In this document: positions 15,680-23,986 of the stretch, piece after piece | How the letters are laid out: the number at the start of each line of letters is the position of its first letter | Numbering within the stretch: the first letter of the stretch is position 1 | From: Mediterranea sp. (in: CFB group bacteria) | GTDB taxonomy: Bacteria; Bacteroidota; Bacteroidia; Bacteroidales; Bacteroidaceae | Reading direction: 5' to 3' | DNA: 32,723 nt | NCBI GenBank assembly: GCA_031262385.1 | Contig: JAISHU010000080.1 | Coordinates: forward strand, 1 to 32,723 | The notes under the pieces: generated by a model | Seen by the model: the letters and a program-made list of their open reading frames with translations, nothing else | Database searches by the model: none | Told to the model about the DNA's origin: nothing | Translations under genes and position numbers: made by a program

Positions 15680-17954
15680 TATCTTTGGCGTGCGTCATCT
15701 CTCGCCTACGGCTTCGTGGCATTTGCTAAACTTCCTCAACGAACGGAAGCCGCACTGTGTGCTTATCGAAGGACCGTCCGATGCCACCGAACTCCTGCAT
15801 AACCTCGCCGACACACGCATCACGCCGCCCGTGGCGTTGCTGGCTTACACCTGCGAATTGCCGATACGCACCGTACTCTACCCTTTTGCCGACTACTCAC
15901 CGGAGTATCAGGCAATACGATGGGCGGCGGAGCACAACGCCGAAGTACGCTTTATCGATTTGCCCACAGAGGTGTCGCTGGCGTTCCGCGAACAGATGCC
16001 CGACGGTAACGACGAAGCACGCCGCAACTTTTATGCGTACAGCGACTGCCTGTACGAACAACTGGCACACCACTACCGCGAGGCGGACTACGAAAGCTAC
16101 TGGGAACGGAACTTTGAGCACAACCTTGAGCCGCAGGCTTTTCGCAACGCCGTCTTGCTGCAAAGCAGTGAGATGCGGCAACTGTCGGAACACAAGGAAC
16201 AAGATGCCGACACCGCACAGTATGCTTACAATCTGGTGCGCGAGGCTTACATGCGCCGTTGTCTGACACATGCCGTTGCCGACGGATATGCTCCCGCCGA
16301 TATTGCCGTGATAATAGGTGCCTACCACGCCCCGGCACTGACGGAAGAGCTTCCGCCGATGAGCGATGCCGAGCTGCACGGGCTACCGCGTGTGGAGACA
16401 CGCACGACGCTGATGCCCTATTCGTATCTGCGGCTGAGCAGTCGCACCGGCTACGGCGCAGGCAACAAAGCGCCGTACTACTTCGAGTTGATGTGGCACT
16501 GCATGACCCGGCAACAGCAACGGCAACTTCCTGCCCTGTACCTGTCGCAAGTGGCGGCGGCTCTGCGAAAAGAGGGATGGAACGCTTCGTCGGCGTCGGT
16601 GATTGAGGCAGTGCGACTGGCAGAGTCGCTTGCCTCGATACACCAAGGCAACATGCCGGTGCTCGAAGACCTGCACGATGCCGCGATAACTTGTTTGGGC
16701 GGCGGAGACCTCTCGGTGGTGGCGGAAGCCGTGAACCGCTGCGACATCGGCACAGCCATAGGCAACCTGCCCGAAGGAGTGAGCCAGACACCTGTGCAAG
16801 ACGACATGAACCGTCAACTCAAACGACTCAAACTGTTGCCGTACAAATCACCCGTAGCACAGTCCGTCAGCTTGGACTTACGCGAGAACTTCCGTGTAAA
16901 GAGCGAAGAAGCTGCCTTTACCGACCTCCGTCGCTCCACCTTCTTTCATCGCCTCAAGTTGCTCAACATTCATTTTGTCACCCTGATACCCGGCAAGCAG
17001 CAGGGAGCCACGTGGGCAGAAAACTGGTCGCTCCAATGGTCGCCCGAGGTGGAGATTGAGGTGGTCGAAGCTACATTGAAAGGCGAAACCATAGAGATTG
17101 CCGCCGCCTTTCAGCTTAACAAACTGCTGGAAGAGTCTGTCGGCATAGAGCAGACCACCACCTTGTTGCGTACGGCTTGCGAATGTGCGCTTACCGAGAA
17201 TTATGCCCACGCGCTGGCTGCCGTACAAGTGCAGGCGGTTGAGGCATCTTCGTTCGGCGAGGTGGCGGGCGCAGCCTATCAGTTGTCGCAACTTATACAG
17301 TACGGCACTCTCCGCCGCATCGACATCCAACCGCTGGAACCGTTGCTGGAACAACTGTTTCTGCGCGGTGCCTTGTTGCTGACGGACGCAGCCGCGTGCG
17401 ACGCTCGGGCGGCAAAGGTCGTTGCCGGGGGCATCAACCTGATGGAGCTTATCGCACAAGAGCAGGATGAACGGGTGGATGTAAAGACGTGGCAAAGCAA
17501 ACTGCTAAAGCTTGCCTTCGCGGACGACCGCAACGCTTATCTTTCGGGCTTGGCTTTCGCCATTGCCTTGGAACACGGTTGGGTCGACGACGGGGCGTGT
17601 GCCAAAGAGGTGTCGTTACGGCTGTCGGTAGGCGTACCCGCCGATCTCGGCGCAGCATGGTTCGAAGGCTTGGCGGGACGCAACCGCTACGCACTATTGT
17701 CGCGTATCACGCTGTGGAAAGAGCTGGACAACTATGTACAAAGCCTCGACGAAACCGAGTTTTACCGCGCCGCCGTGTTTCTGCGGCGTGCTTTCGGCGA
17801 GTTTGAACCGTCGCAAAAGAACAGCATCTACGAACTGCTTTCGGGCTTGTGGGGTAGCGACGCAGCAGAAACCGCCGAAGCTATTGCCGAGGCTTTGGAC
17901 GAAAACGAAGAGGAGAAGCTGCAAAACCTGAACGATTTTGAATTTGATTTCTAA
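15669..17954 (+). CDS. DUF5682 family protein (YehM-like)
   Basis: 762 aa from MKDSIFGVRHLSPTASWHLLNFL; VLIEGPSDATELL; VIIGAYHAPALTEELP. Overlaps the MoxR gene by 11 nt. Confidence 0.8.
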   Translation: MKDSIFGVRHLSPTASWHLLNFLNERKPHCVLIEGPSDATELLHNLADTRITPPVALLAYTCELPIRTVLYPFADYSPEYQAIRWAAEHNAEVRFIDLPTEVSLAFREQMPDGNDEARRNFYAYSDCLYEQLAHHYREADYESYWERNFEHNLEPQAFRNAVLLQSSEMRQLSEHKEQDADTAQYAYNLVREAYMRRCLTHAVADGYAPADIAVIIGAYHAPALTEELPPMSDAELHGLPRVETRTTLMPYSYLRLSSRTGYGAGNKAPYYFELMWHCMTRQQQRQLPALYLSQVAAALRKEGWNASSASVIEAVRLAESLASIHQGNMPVLEDLHDAAITCLGGGDLSVVAEAVNRCDIGTAIGNLPEGVSQTPVQDDMNRQLKRLKLLPYKSPVAQSVSLDLRENFRVKSEEAAFTDLRRSTFFHRLKLLNIHFVTLIPGKQQGATWAENWSLQWSPEVEIEVVEATLKGETIEIAAAFQLNKLLEESVGIEQTTTLLRTACECALTENYAHALAAVQVQAVEASSFGEVAGAAYQLSQLIQYGTLRRIDIQPLEPLLEQLFLRGALLLTDAAACDARAAKVVAGGINLMELIAQEQDERVDVKTWQSKLLKLAFADDRNAYLSGLAFAIALEHGWVDDGACAKEVSLRLSVGVPADLGAAWFEGLAGRNRYALLSRITLWKELDNYVQSLDETEFYRAAVFLRRAFGEFEPSQKNSIYELLSGLWGSDAAETAEAIAEALDENEEEKLQNLNDFEFDF

Positions 17955-17971
17955 AGAACGAGGAGATCCGG

Positions 17972-19144
17972 ATGAACGAAGATATCAAACAGAAGCTGGT
18001 GCGCTGGCGCCTCATCGTGGGGCAGGCGGGTGTCGACAACCGTGCCGGCGACGTAGAACTTACTTCGCAACAAAGCATTATGGATGCCGCACTGGCGGCT
18101 ATCTACGACGACACCACAAGCACCGACGGAAAGCAAGGTGGAGCAAGCAAACAAGGTGGTTTGGGCAATTCGTCGCCCCGACTTGCCAAGTGGTTGGTAG
18201 ACGTGCGTACGTTCTTCCCGCCCGATGTGGTAAGCGTGATACAAAACGACGCCATAGAACGTAAAGGGTTTACCAAACTGCTGCTTGAACCCGAAACTCT
18301 GAAAAACATTACGCCCGATATTCACATGGTGGGCACACTGCTGGCTCTGAAGGGACAGATTCCCGAAAAGTCCAAATTCTTAGCCCGGCAGATGATACGT
18401 ACGGTGGTCGACGACATCATCAAACGACTGGGACAAGAGTTGCGACGTGCCGTTACCGGAGCCATCAACCGCCGCAACCACTCTCCCCTGAGCAATGTCT
18501 CGGCAATCGACTGGAAACGCACCATTGCCGACAACCTGCGCCACTATAACCCCGACACCCGCTGCATCATCCCGCAGAAGTTTTGGTTTTTCGAGCGCAG
18601 CCGCAAACAAAAACAGTGGAGCGTTATCCTCGACATCGACCAAAGCGGTTCTATGATGGACTCTATCATCTACTCGTCTGTAATGGGTTCTATCTTGGCA
18701 AGCTTGCCTACACTCGACACGCACGTGGTGGCGTTCGACACGCAGGTTGTAGACCTTACCGATCTCTGCCGCCACGACCCCGTCGACATGCTCTTTGGTT
18801 TGCAGTTGGGAGGCGGAACCGACATCAACAAATCGGTGAAATATTGCCGTACGCTCATTACCGACCCACGCAAAACCATATTCATCCTTATCTCCGACCT
18901 CTACGAAGGCGGTGTGGAAGCCGGACTCTTACGCCGTCTCCAAGAGATGCGCGACGCCGGCGTAAAAGTGATTACCCTGCTGGCTCTGTCCGACGAAGGC
19001 AATCCCTCGTACGATACCGATTTGGCAAAGAAAATAGCCAAACTCGGCATCCCCTGCTTTGGCTGCACCCCCGACCGCCTGCCCGAATTGATAGAAGCGG
19101 CACTCAAAGAACGTGACTTAATGCGATTCGGAAAGAGTTTCTAA
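17972..19144 (+). CDS. VWA domain protein with intact MIDAS (YehP/CoxE-like)
   Basis: 390 aa. VILDIDQSGSMMDSIIYSS (DxSxS), LQLGGGTDINKSVKYC (MIDAS Thr), IFILISDLYEGG (MIDAS Asp). Confidence 0.88.
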   Translation: MNEDIKQKLVRWRLIVGQAGVDNRAGDVELTSQQSIMDAALAAIYDDTTSTDGKQGGASKQGGLGNSSPRLAKWLVDVRTFFPPDVVSVIQNDAIERKGFTKLLLEPETLKNITPDIHMVGTLLALKGQIPEKSKFLARQMIRTVVDDIIKRLGQELRRAVTGAINRRNHSPLSNVSAIDWKRTIADNLRHYNPDTRCIIPQKFWFFERSRKQKQWSVILDIDQSGSMMDSIIYSSVMGSILASLPTLDTHVVAFDTQVVDLTDLCRHDPVDMLFGLQLGGGTDINKSVKYCRTLITDPRKTIFILISDLYEGGVEAGLLRRLQEMRDAGVKVITLLALSDEGNPSYDTDLAKKIAKLGIPCFGCTPDRLPELIEAALKERDLMRFGKSF

Positions 19145-19229
19145 TATCCTGTACGGGCTATTTTCTATTTTTTAACACCTTAGAAATAAATTGCTAAATA
19201 TTTTTTATACTCATGTATAATTTATTCAA

Positions 19230-19237
19230 TATCTTTG
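19230..19237 (+). promoter_or_regulatory. Candidate -7 element of the exopolysaccharide export genes
   Basis: TATCTTTG (TAnnTTTG) about 125 nt before the ATG at 19362. Confidence 0.5.
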
Positions 19238-19361
19238 CAAAGTTGTAGAAACTATGATAAAAACGCAGATTCAACTAACACTATCAAGATGCATAGAGAC
19301 TATTTTATTTAGAGACTTTAGGTCTGAATAAGGGTTATGTCTAAACTTAAGACACAATGAA

Positions 19362-21425
19362 ATGAAAAGTGATGAAATGTATTTCCCTCAACAAACAGAG
19401 GAGAAGGGAAATGATGGAATAGAACTGATATATTCATATCTGATACATTGGAAATGGTTTTTAGCTATCACTGTGCTGGCGTTTTTAGGTGCGTATATTT
19501 ATATTCGTATCACAAAACCCGTGTATCAGGCTACTGCGGCTATTGCCATTTTTGATACCGAAGACGACGATCGCGAATCGAACGATTTCTTTTCGGGAAG
19601 TATCCGGAATCTGTCGCTGACAGGTAATCGACTGGAAGACGAGAAAGTTGTATTGACTTCTCGTTATATCTTGCTACGTGTCGTAGAGTCGATGAACATG
19701 TACGACGATTTCGACGGCGACTCCTTGCGGGCACTCGCGCACTGCCGCAGCAATCTGTCGGTAGCCTCCGCCAGTAAAAACGGCTCGGTGCTGAACATTA
19801 CCTTTACCGACACCGAACCCGAACGGGGACGCGAGATTCTGGAAACTCTTATCAAAGAGTACAACCTCGAAGCACTGAGCCACCGGAGGCGCATGGCTCA
19901 AGCCATGATTAGCTTCCTTGACGAACGTCTGCTGATGATTTCCAACAGCTTGGGCTATACCGAACAGAGCGTGCAGTCGTACAAAACGCAAGAGCAACTG
20001 ATTGACCTCCGCACCAACATGTCGATGGACCTGAACGCCAAGCAAAACTACGAAGACAAGCTGATGGATGTGGAGATTCAACTCCACATGAGTAATTACA
20101 TCTACGAATTTCTGAATAATCAATCCAAACAATATCAACTGCTTCCTATCAACAGCGGCGTACTGCGCACCGAAGTCTCGGAAATGATTGGCAACTACAA
20201 CCAGCAGGTGCTGGAACGCGAACGGATGCTCAAGACCATGGAGGAACGGAATCCGGTAGTGGTGAAGCAGACCGAGACAATCAACGCCATCCGTCGCAAT
20301 CTGCTAAGCTCCGTCGAAGGCTTGCGGGAGGGACTTGAAATGAGTCGCAACGAGATTATGGGGAAAAGCGAATATTTCAACCTGCGCGTGAAGAACATGC
20401 CGAAACACGAACAGCAGGTGCAGTCAATGAACCGTCATCAGCAGTTGGAATCCAGTCTGTATATGATTCTACTGGAACAACGCGAACGGGCACGAATTGA
20501 ACTTGCTATCAGTACCGACCGCGTACGCATCATTGAAGAACCCATGTACAGTGTCGCACCGATAGCCCCCCGGTCGACTGTGATTTATGGCGGCAGCTTG
20601 TTGATGGGTTGGATAGCGGTGGCGGGCGTCATCTTCTTGCGCAACATGCTTCGAAAAAAGATTGTCACCCTCAACGAAATCGAAGAAGTAGGACTGCCCA
20701 TCGTGGCGAAACTCCCTTTTATAAAGAGAGGCGATCGTAGCGAGAAGCGACAACTGCAAGTGTTGGACGAAGCTTTCCGCCGGATGCGGAGCAATGTGCG
20801 CGCGCAACTGCCCGTTGATGCGAAAACCATTTTGATAACCAGCGCGGGGTCTAACGAAGGTAAGACGTTCTGTAGCATCCGGCTTGCTAAAAGCTTGTCG
20901 CTGCTCGACTGTCGCGTGTTACTGGTGGGGCTTGACTTGCGCAACCCGCAAATAGGGAAGTTTTTCGGAGAAGAAGATAAGATAGGCATCGCCGACTATC
21001 TGTCGGGCAAGGTGAGCGACCCCGAAGAGCTTATCCATCCGGTAAAAGACAGCTTCAACCTGTTTGTGGTGACGGCGGGAACCCACAACGAACAGTCGGC
21101 GGAACTGTTGGAGCGAAACCATCTGAACGCACTCTTCGAATGTTTCCGCCTGCACTTCGACTACATCGTAATAGACTCGGCACCCATCGGCTTGGTGGTA
21201 GACACCTTCTCGCTGCTGCGAGTGACCGACTATACCCTGTTTGTCAGTCGCATAGGACATACCGACCGGCACATGACCGAAATACTCTCCGAAATGAAAA
21301 ATAACGGTTGGGAAACCGAGAAAATGGCAATGATTGTGAACTGCGTCAACCACACCGAAGGTTACTACTATCATCATCACCGCTATTATTATTATTACTA
21401 CCGCCGCTACTCACACTACGAATAA
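19362..21425 (+). CDS. Wzc-like polysaccharide co-polymerase / tyrosine autokinase (BY-kinase)
   Basis: 687 aa. Wzz-type N-term (IELIYSYLIHWKWFLAITVLAFLGAYIYIRITKPVYQATAAIAIFD), second TM near VIYGGSLLMGWIAVAGVIFL, kinase motifs ILITSAGSNEGKTFCSIRLAKSL, VLLVGLDLRNPQIG, DYIVIDSAPIGLVVD; Tyr-rich C-terminus. Confidence 0.92.
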   Translation: MKSDEMYFPQQTEEKGNDGIELIYSYLIHWKWFLAITVLAFLGAYIYIRITKPVYQATAAIAIFDTEDDDRESNDFFSGSIRNLSLTGNRLEDEKVVLTSRYILLRVVESMNMYDDFDGDSLRALAHCRSNLSVASASKNGSVLNITFTDTEPERGREILETLIKEYNLEALSHRRRMAQAMISFLDERLLMISNSLGYTEQSVQSYKTQEQLIDLRTNMSMDLNAKQNYEDKLMDVEIQLHMSNYIYEFLNNQSKQYQLLPINSGVLRTEVSEMIGNYNQQVLERERMLKTMEERNPVVVKQTETINAIRRNLLSSVEGLREGLEMSRNEIMGKSEYFNLRVKNMPKHEQQVQSMNRHQQLESSLYMILLEQRERARIELAISTDRVRIIEEPMYSVAPIAPRSTVIYGGSLLMGWIAVAGVIFLRNMLRKKIVTLNEIEEVGLPIVAKLPFIKRGDRSEKRQLQVLDEAFRRMRSNVRAQLPVDAKTILITSAGSNEGKTFCSIRLAKSLSLLDCRVLLVGLDLRNPQIGKFFGEEDKIGIADYLSGKVSDPEELIHPVKDSFNLFVVTAGTHNEQSAELLERNHLNALFECFRLHFDYIVIDSAPIGLVVDTFSLLRVTDYTLFVSRIGHTDRHMTEILSEMKNNGWETEKMAMIVNCVNHTEGYYYHHHRYYYYYYRRYSHYE

Positions 21426-21437
21426 CTCTTTTACGCC

Positions 21438-22235
21438 ATGAAACAAATCCGTATATCCCTCTTAACGGCACTCGTTGTCGTATTGGTCTTCACTGCTTGC
21501 GGCTCTACCAAGCAGGTCTCTTATCTGCAAGATTCAATCACTCTTCCCATAGATACGGCGACTACCGTCTACCAAGCGCGCGTATGCCCTCACGACCTAC
21601 TCACCATCAGTGTAAGCAGCTCGGACGAGGATGCAGTACGACCGTTCAACTTGGTGGTTCCCAACAGCCACTCCGACTTTGTATCGACACACAACACGTG
21701 GAGTGCCCCCATCTTGCAGAATTATCTGGTGGATGCAGCAGGTACCATCACCTTCCCCACCCTTGGCAAGCTAAAGGTAAGCGGACTTACCACGCCCGAA
21801 GTGGCGGAACTGATTGTACGCGAGACCAACCATTACCTCAAAGAAGCCCCAATCGTAACGGTACGCATCGTCAACTACAAGATTTCCATATTGGGCGAAG
21901 TGAACCATCCCGGCGTCTATACCATCAACAACAGCTACGTCAACCTGCTCGAAGCATTGGCTATGGCGGGCGACCTCACCATTTACGGCAAGCGCGACAA
22001 TATCCGCATCATTCGCCGGCAAGACGACCGACAGCGTATTATCACACTCAACCTCAACGACCAAAACATCATCCACCATCCCGACTATTACCTGCAACAG
22101 AACGATGTGGTGTATGTAGAACCCCATAAAAACAGGCAACACGAAGTCGGCATGAGCAAACGTACCGACCTCATTTTGCGCATTGCTTCTATCTTGGCTA
22201 CTTTGGTTGCACCTTTCGTTTATTACGTTTTCTAA
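21438..22235 (+). CDS. Wza-like polysaccharide export lipoprotein (SLBB/BexD)
   Basis: 265 aa. Lipobox LVFTACGSTKQVSYLQD; HDLLTISVSSSDEDAVRPFN; VDAAGTITFPTLGKLKVSGLTTPEVAELI; ISILGEVNHPGVYTI. Confidence 0.9.
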   Translation: MKQIRISLLTALVVVLVFTACGSTKQVSYLQDSITLPIDTATTVYQARVCPHDLLTISVSSSDEDAVRPFNLVVPNSHSDFVSTHNTWSAPILQNYLVDAAGTITFPTLGKLKVSGLTTPEVAELIVRETNHYLKEAPIVTVRIVNYKISILGEVNHPGVYTINNSYVNLLEALAMAGDLTIYGKRDNIRIIRRQDDRQRIITLNLNDQNIIHHPDYYLQQNDVVYVEPHKNRQHEVGMSKRTDLILRIASILATLVAPFVYYVF

Positions 22236-22344
22236 GAAGCTGTTTTTGATTTTAGTGAAACAGCTTCTAAAGAGAAGAGACAAGATAGTATATACTTCAT
22301 CCGAACTTTCCTCGCCACAAAACCTGCCCGGATGCAGTATCAAA

Positions 22345-22370
22345 AAAGCCTGCTTGATGAAGCAGGCTTT
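22345..22370 (-). terminator. Intrinsic terminator, strongest on the minus strand (trxB), possibly bidirectional
   Basis: AAAGCCTGCTT-gatg-AAGCAGGCTTT, 11-bp perfect arms; on the minus strand the GC stem is followed by TTTTTTG. Confidence 0.85.
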
Positions 22371-22394
22371 CTTGAGTGGAATATGTTTATCCTT

Positions 22395-23339
22395 TTAGAT
22401 AAGTCCCTTTGCCGACAGATAGCGTTCGGCTTCGAGCGCTGCTTTACAGCCGCTCGCCGCAGCAGTAATGGCTTGGCGAAATTCCGAGTCGGCAACGTCG
22501 CCCGCGGCAAACACACCGGGTATCTTGGTGCGGGGATTACCGGGGATGAGGGTTTGTATATAACCTGTTTCGTCGGTATCCAGATAAGCTTTGAAGATAT
22601 CGGAGTTGGGTTTGTGACCGATTGCCAAGAAGAAACCGTCGATAGGCAAGTCGTAGTGCGATTCGTCCGCTTCGCCCAACCGTTTTACCAAGTGAACGCC
22701 TTCCACACCGTTGTCGCCGAACAGTCCTTCGGCATTGTGTTCGAACAACACCTCTATCTTCTCGTGATTCATTACACGATCTTGCATGATTTGCGACGCG
22801 CGCAGGTAGGGTTTGCGAACAATAAGGTAGACTTTCGAGGCAAGTCCCGCCAGATAGACAGCTTCTTCGCAGGCTGTATCGCCGCCTCCCACAACAGCAA
22901 CCACTTTTTTGCGGTAGAAGAAACCGTCGCACGTGGCACAAGCACTCACACCCATGCCGGCATATTTCTTTTCGTCCTCCAGTCCCAAATATTTGGCAGC
23001 GGCACCGGTGGCAATAATCAATGTTTCGGTCTCTATTACTTGGTTGTTGTCGATAGTTACTTTGTAGGGCGAACTGCTCAGGTCGGCGGCAACGGCAAAG
23101 CCTCCCCGCAGGTCGGCACCAAAACGGGCTGCCTGATTGCGCAAGTCGTCCATGAGCTGCATGCCGTTCACGCCTTCGGGATAGCCGGGGAAGTTCTCTA
23201 CATCCGTAGTGGTAGTGAGTTGACCGCCGGGTTGCAGTCCTTCGTAAAGCACCGGGTTGAGGTTGGCACGTCCGGCATAGATGGCAGCAGTATATCCTGC
23301 AGGACCCGAGCCGATAATTAAGCAATTAACTTTTTCCAT
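22395..23339 (-). CDS. trxB: Thioredoxin-disulfide reductase
   Basis: 314 aa. CLIIGSGPAGYTAAIYAGRANLNPVLYEG; redox motif SACATCDGFFYRKKVVAVVGGGDTACEEAVYLAG; GVFAAGDVADSEFRQAITAAASGCKAALEAERYL. Confidence 0.95.
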   Translation of the reverse strand: MEKVNCLIIGSGPAGYTAAIYAGRANLNPVLYEGLQPGGQLTTTTDVENFPGYPEGVNGMQLMDDLRNQAARFGADLRGGFAVAADLSSSPYKVTIDNNQVIETETLIIATGAAAKYLGLEDEKKYAGMGVSACATCDGFFYRKKVVAVVGGGDTACEEAVYLAGLASKVYLIVRKPYLRASQIMQDRVMNHEKIEVLFEHNAEGLFGDNGVEGVHLVKRLGEADESHYDLPIDGFFLAIGHKPNSDIFKAYLDTDETGYIQTLIPGNPRTKIPGVFAAGDVADSEFRQAITAAASGCKAALEAERYLSAKGLI

Positions 23340-23387
23340 ATGTTTGAGTTATTGATTGAGTTTTAAAGTTCTAAGATTCTTTGTCCG

Positions 23388-23969
23388 CTATTCTCTTAGG
23401 TCTATCACCTCCACATCGGGATAGGCTTTCTTGTCGAAGACGAAGCGTGTGTCGGGCAGTGATTGACGGGTACGGCACTTTTTGACCGTTATCAGAAACG
23501 TTTCACCACTGCCGAGCGTAGTGTGAATGCTTTGCGGCAGGTAACTGCCACGGTCTATGGAAAGACGAATTTGTTTCAAGTCATTGCGCGGGTCGGTGCT
23601 TTGCATCAGCACTTCGTAAGAGCGCGGTAGCGTAGTGAGTGTCAGCTTATAGCCCTGTTTGTAAAGCGAAAGCCACGAGTAGGGATTGATGCCTTGTAGT
23701 TCTTGAGGGGTGGGGGTTATTACGGTCACTTCGTTGTTGGCGGCAACGTAGGTCCACTGTGTGCGACCGTCAAACCAAGTTTGGGTGTCGCCCATGTCAA
23801 GCACGAACTTATCGCCCTTCAGCAGAAAAGAGCCGACGTTCATCTCTACGGCAAGAGGTGCTTCGCGTCGCAAGGTTTCGGCAGTGCGGTCGAGTACCTT
23901 TCGGGGTGTTTGTGCAGATAGAGGCAGCAGGGCAATCAGCCCGATTATCAGAAGGATATTCGTTCTCAT
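23388..23969 (-). CDS. LolA-like outer-membrane lipoprotein carrier family protein
   Basis: 193 aa; signal peptide MRTNILLIIGLIALLPLSAQ; GSFLLKGDKFVLDMGDTQTWFDGRTQWTYVAANNEVTVITPTPQELQGINPYSWLSLYKQGYKL. Confidence 0.82.
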   Translation of the reverse strand: MRTNILLIIGLIALLPLSAQTPRKVLDRTAETLRREAPLAVEMNVGSFLLKGDKFVLDMGDTQTWFDGRTQWTYVAANNEVTVITPTPQELQGINPYSWLSLYKQGYKLTLTTLPRSYEVLMQSTDPRNDLKQIRLSIDRGSYLPQSIHTTLGSGETFLITVKKCRTRQSLPDTRFVFDKKAYPDVEVIDLRE

Positions 23970-23986
23970 GGAGTATAAACAGTGGG

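Noticed and set aside
15952-16791. 279-aa minus-strand ORF within the DUF5682 gene
   Set aside because: Arg/Pro/Ser-rich translation typical of an out-of-frame GC-biased read; no domain evidence.
19297-19353. AGAC/GTCT short inverted words in the leader before the Wzc-like gene
   Set aside because: Stems are only about 4 bp; insufficient to support an attenuator or riboswitch without structure conservation data.
22332-23321. 329-aa + strand ORF opposite trxB
   Set aside because: Antisense shadow of an unambiguous trxB gene; translation is low-complexity without recognisable domains.
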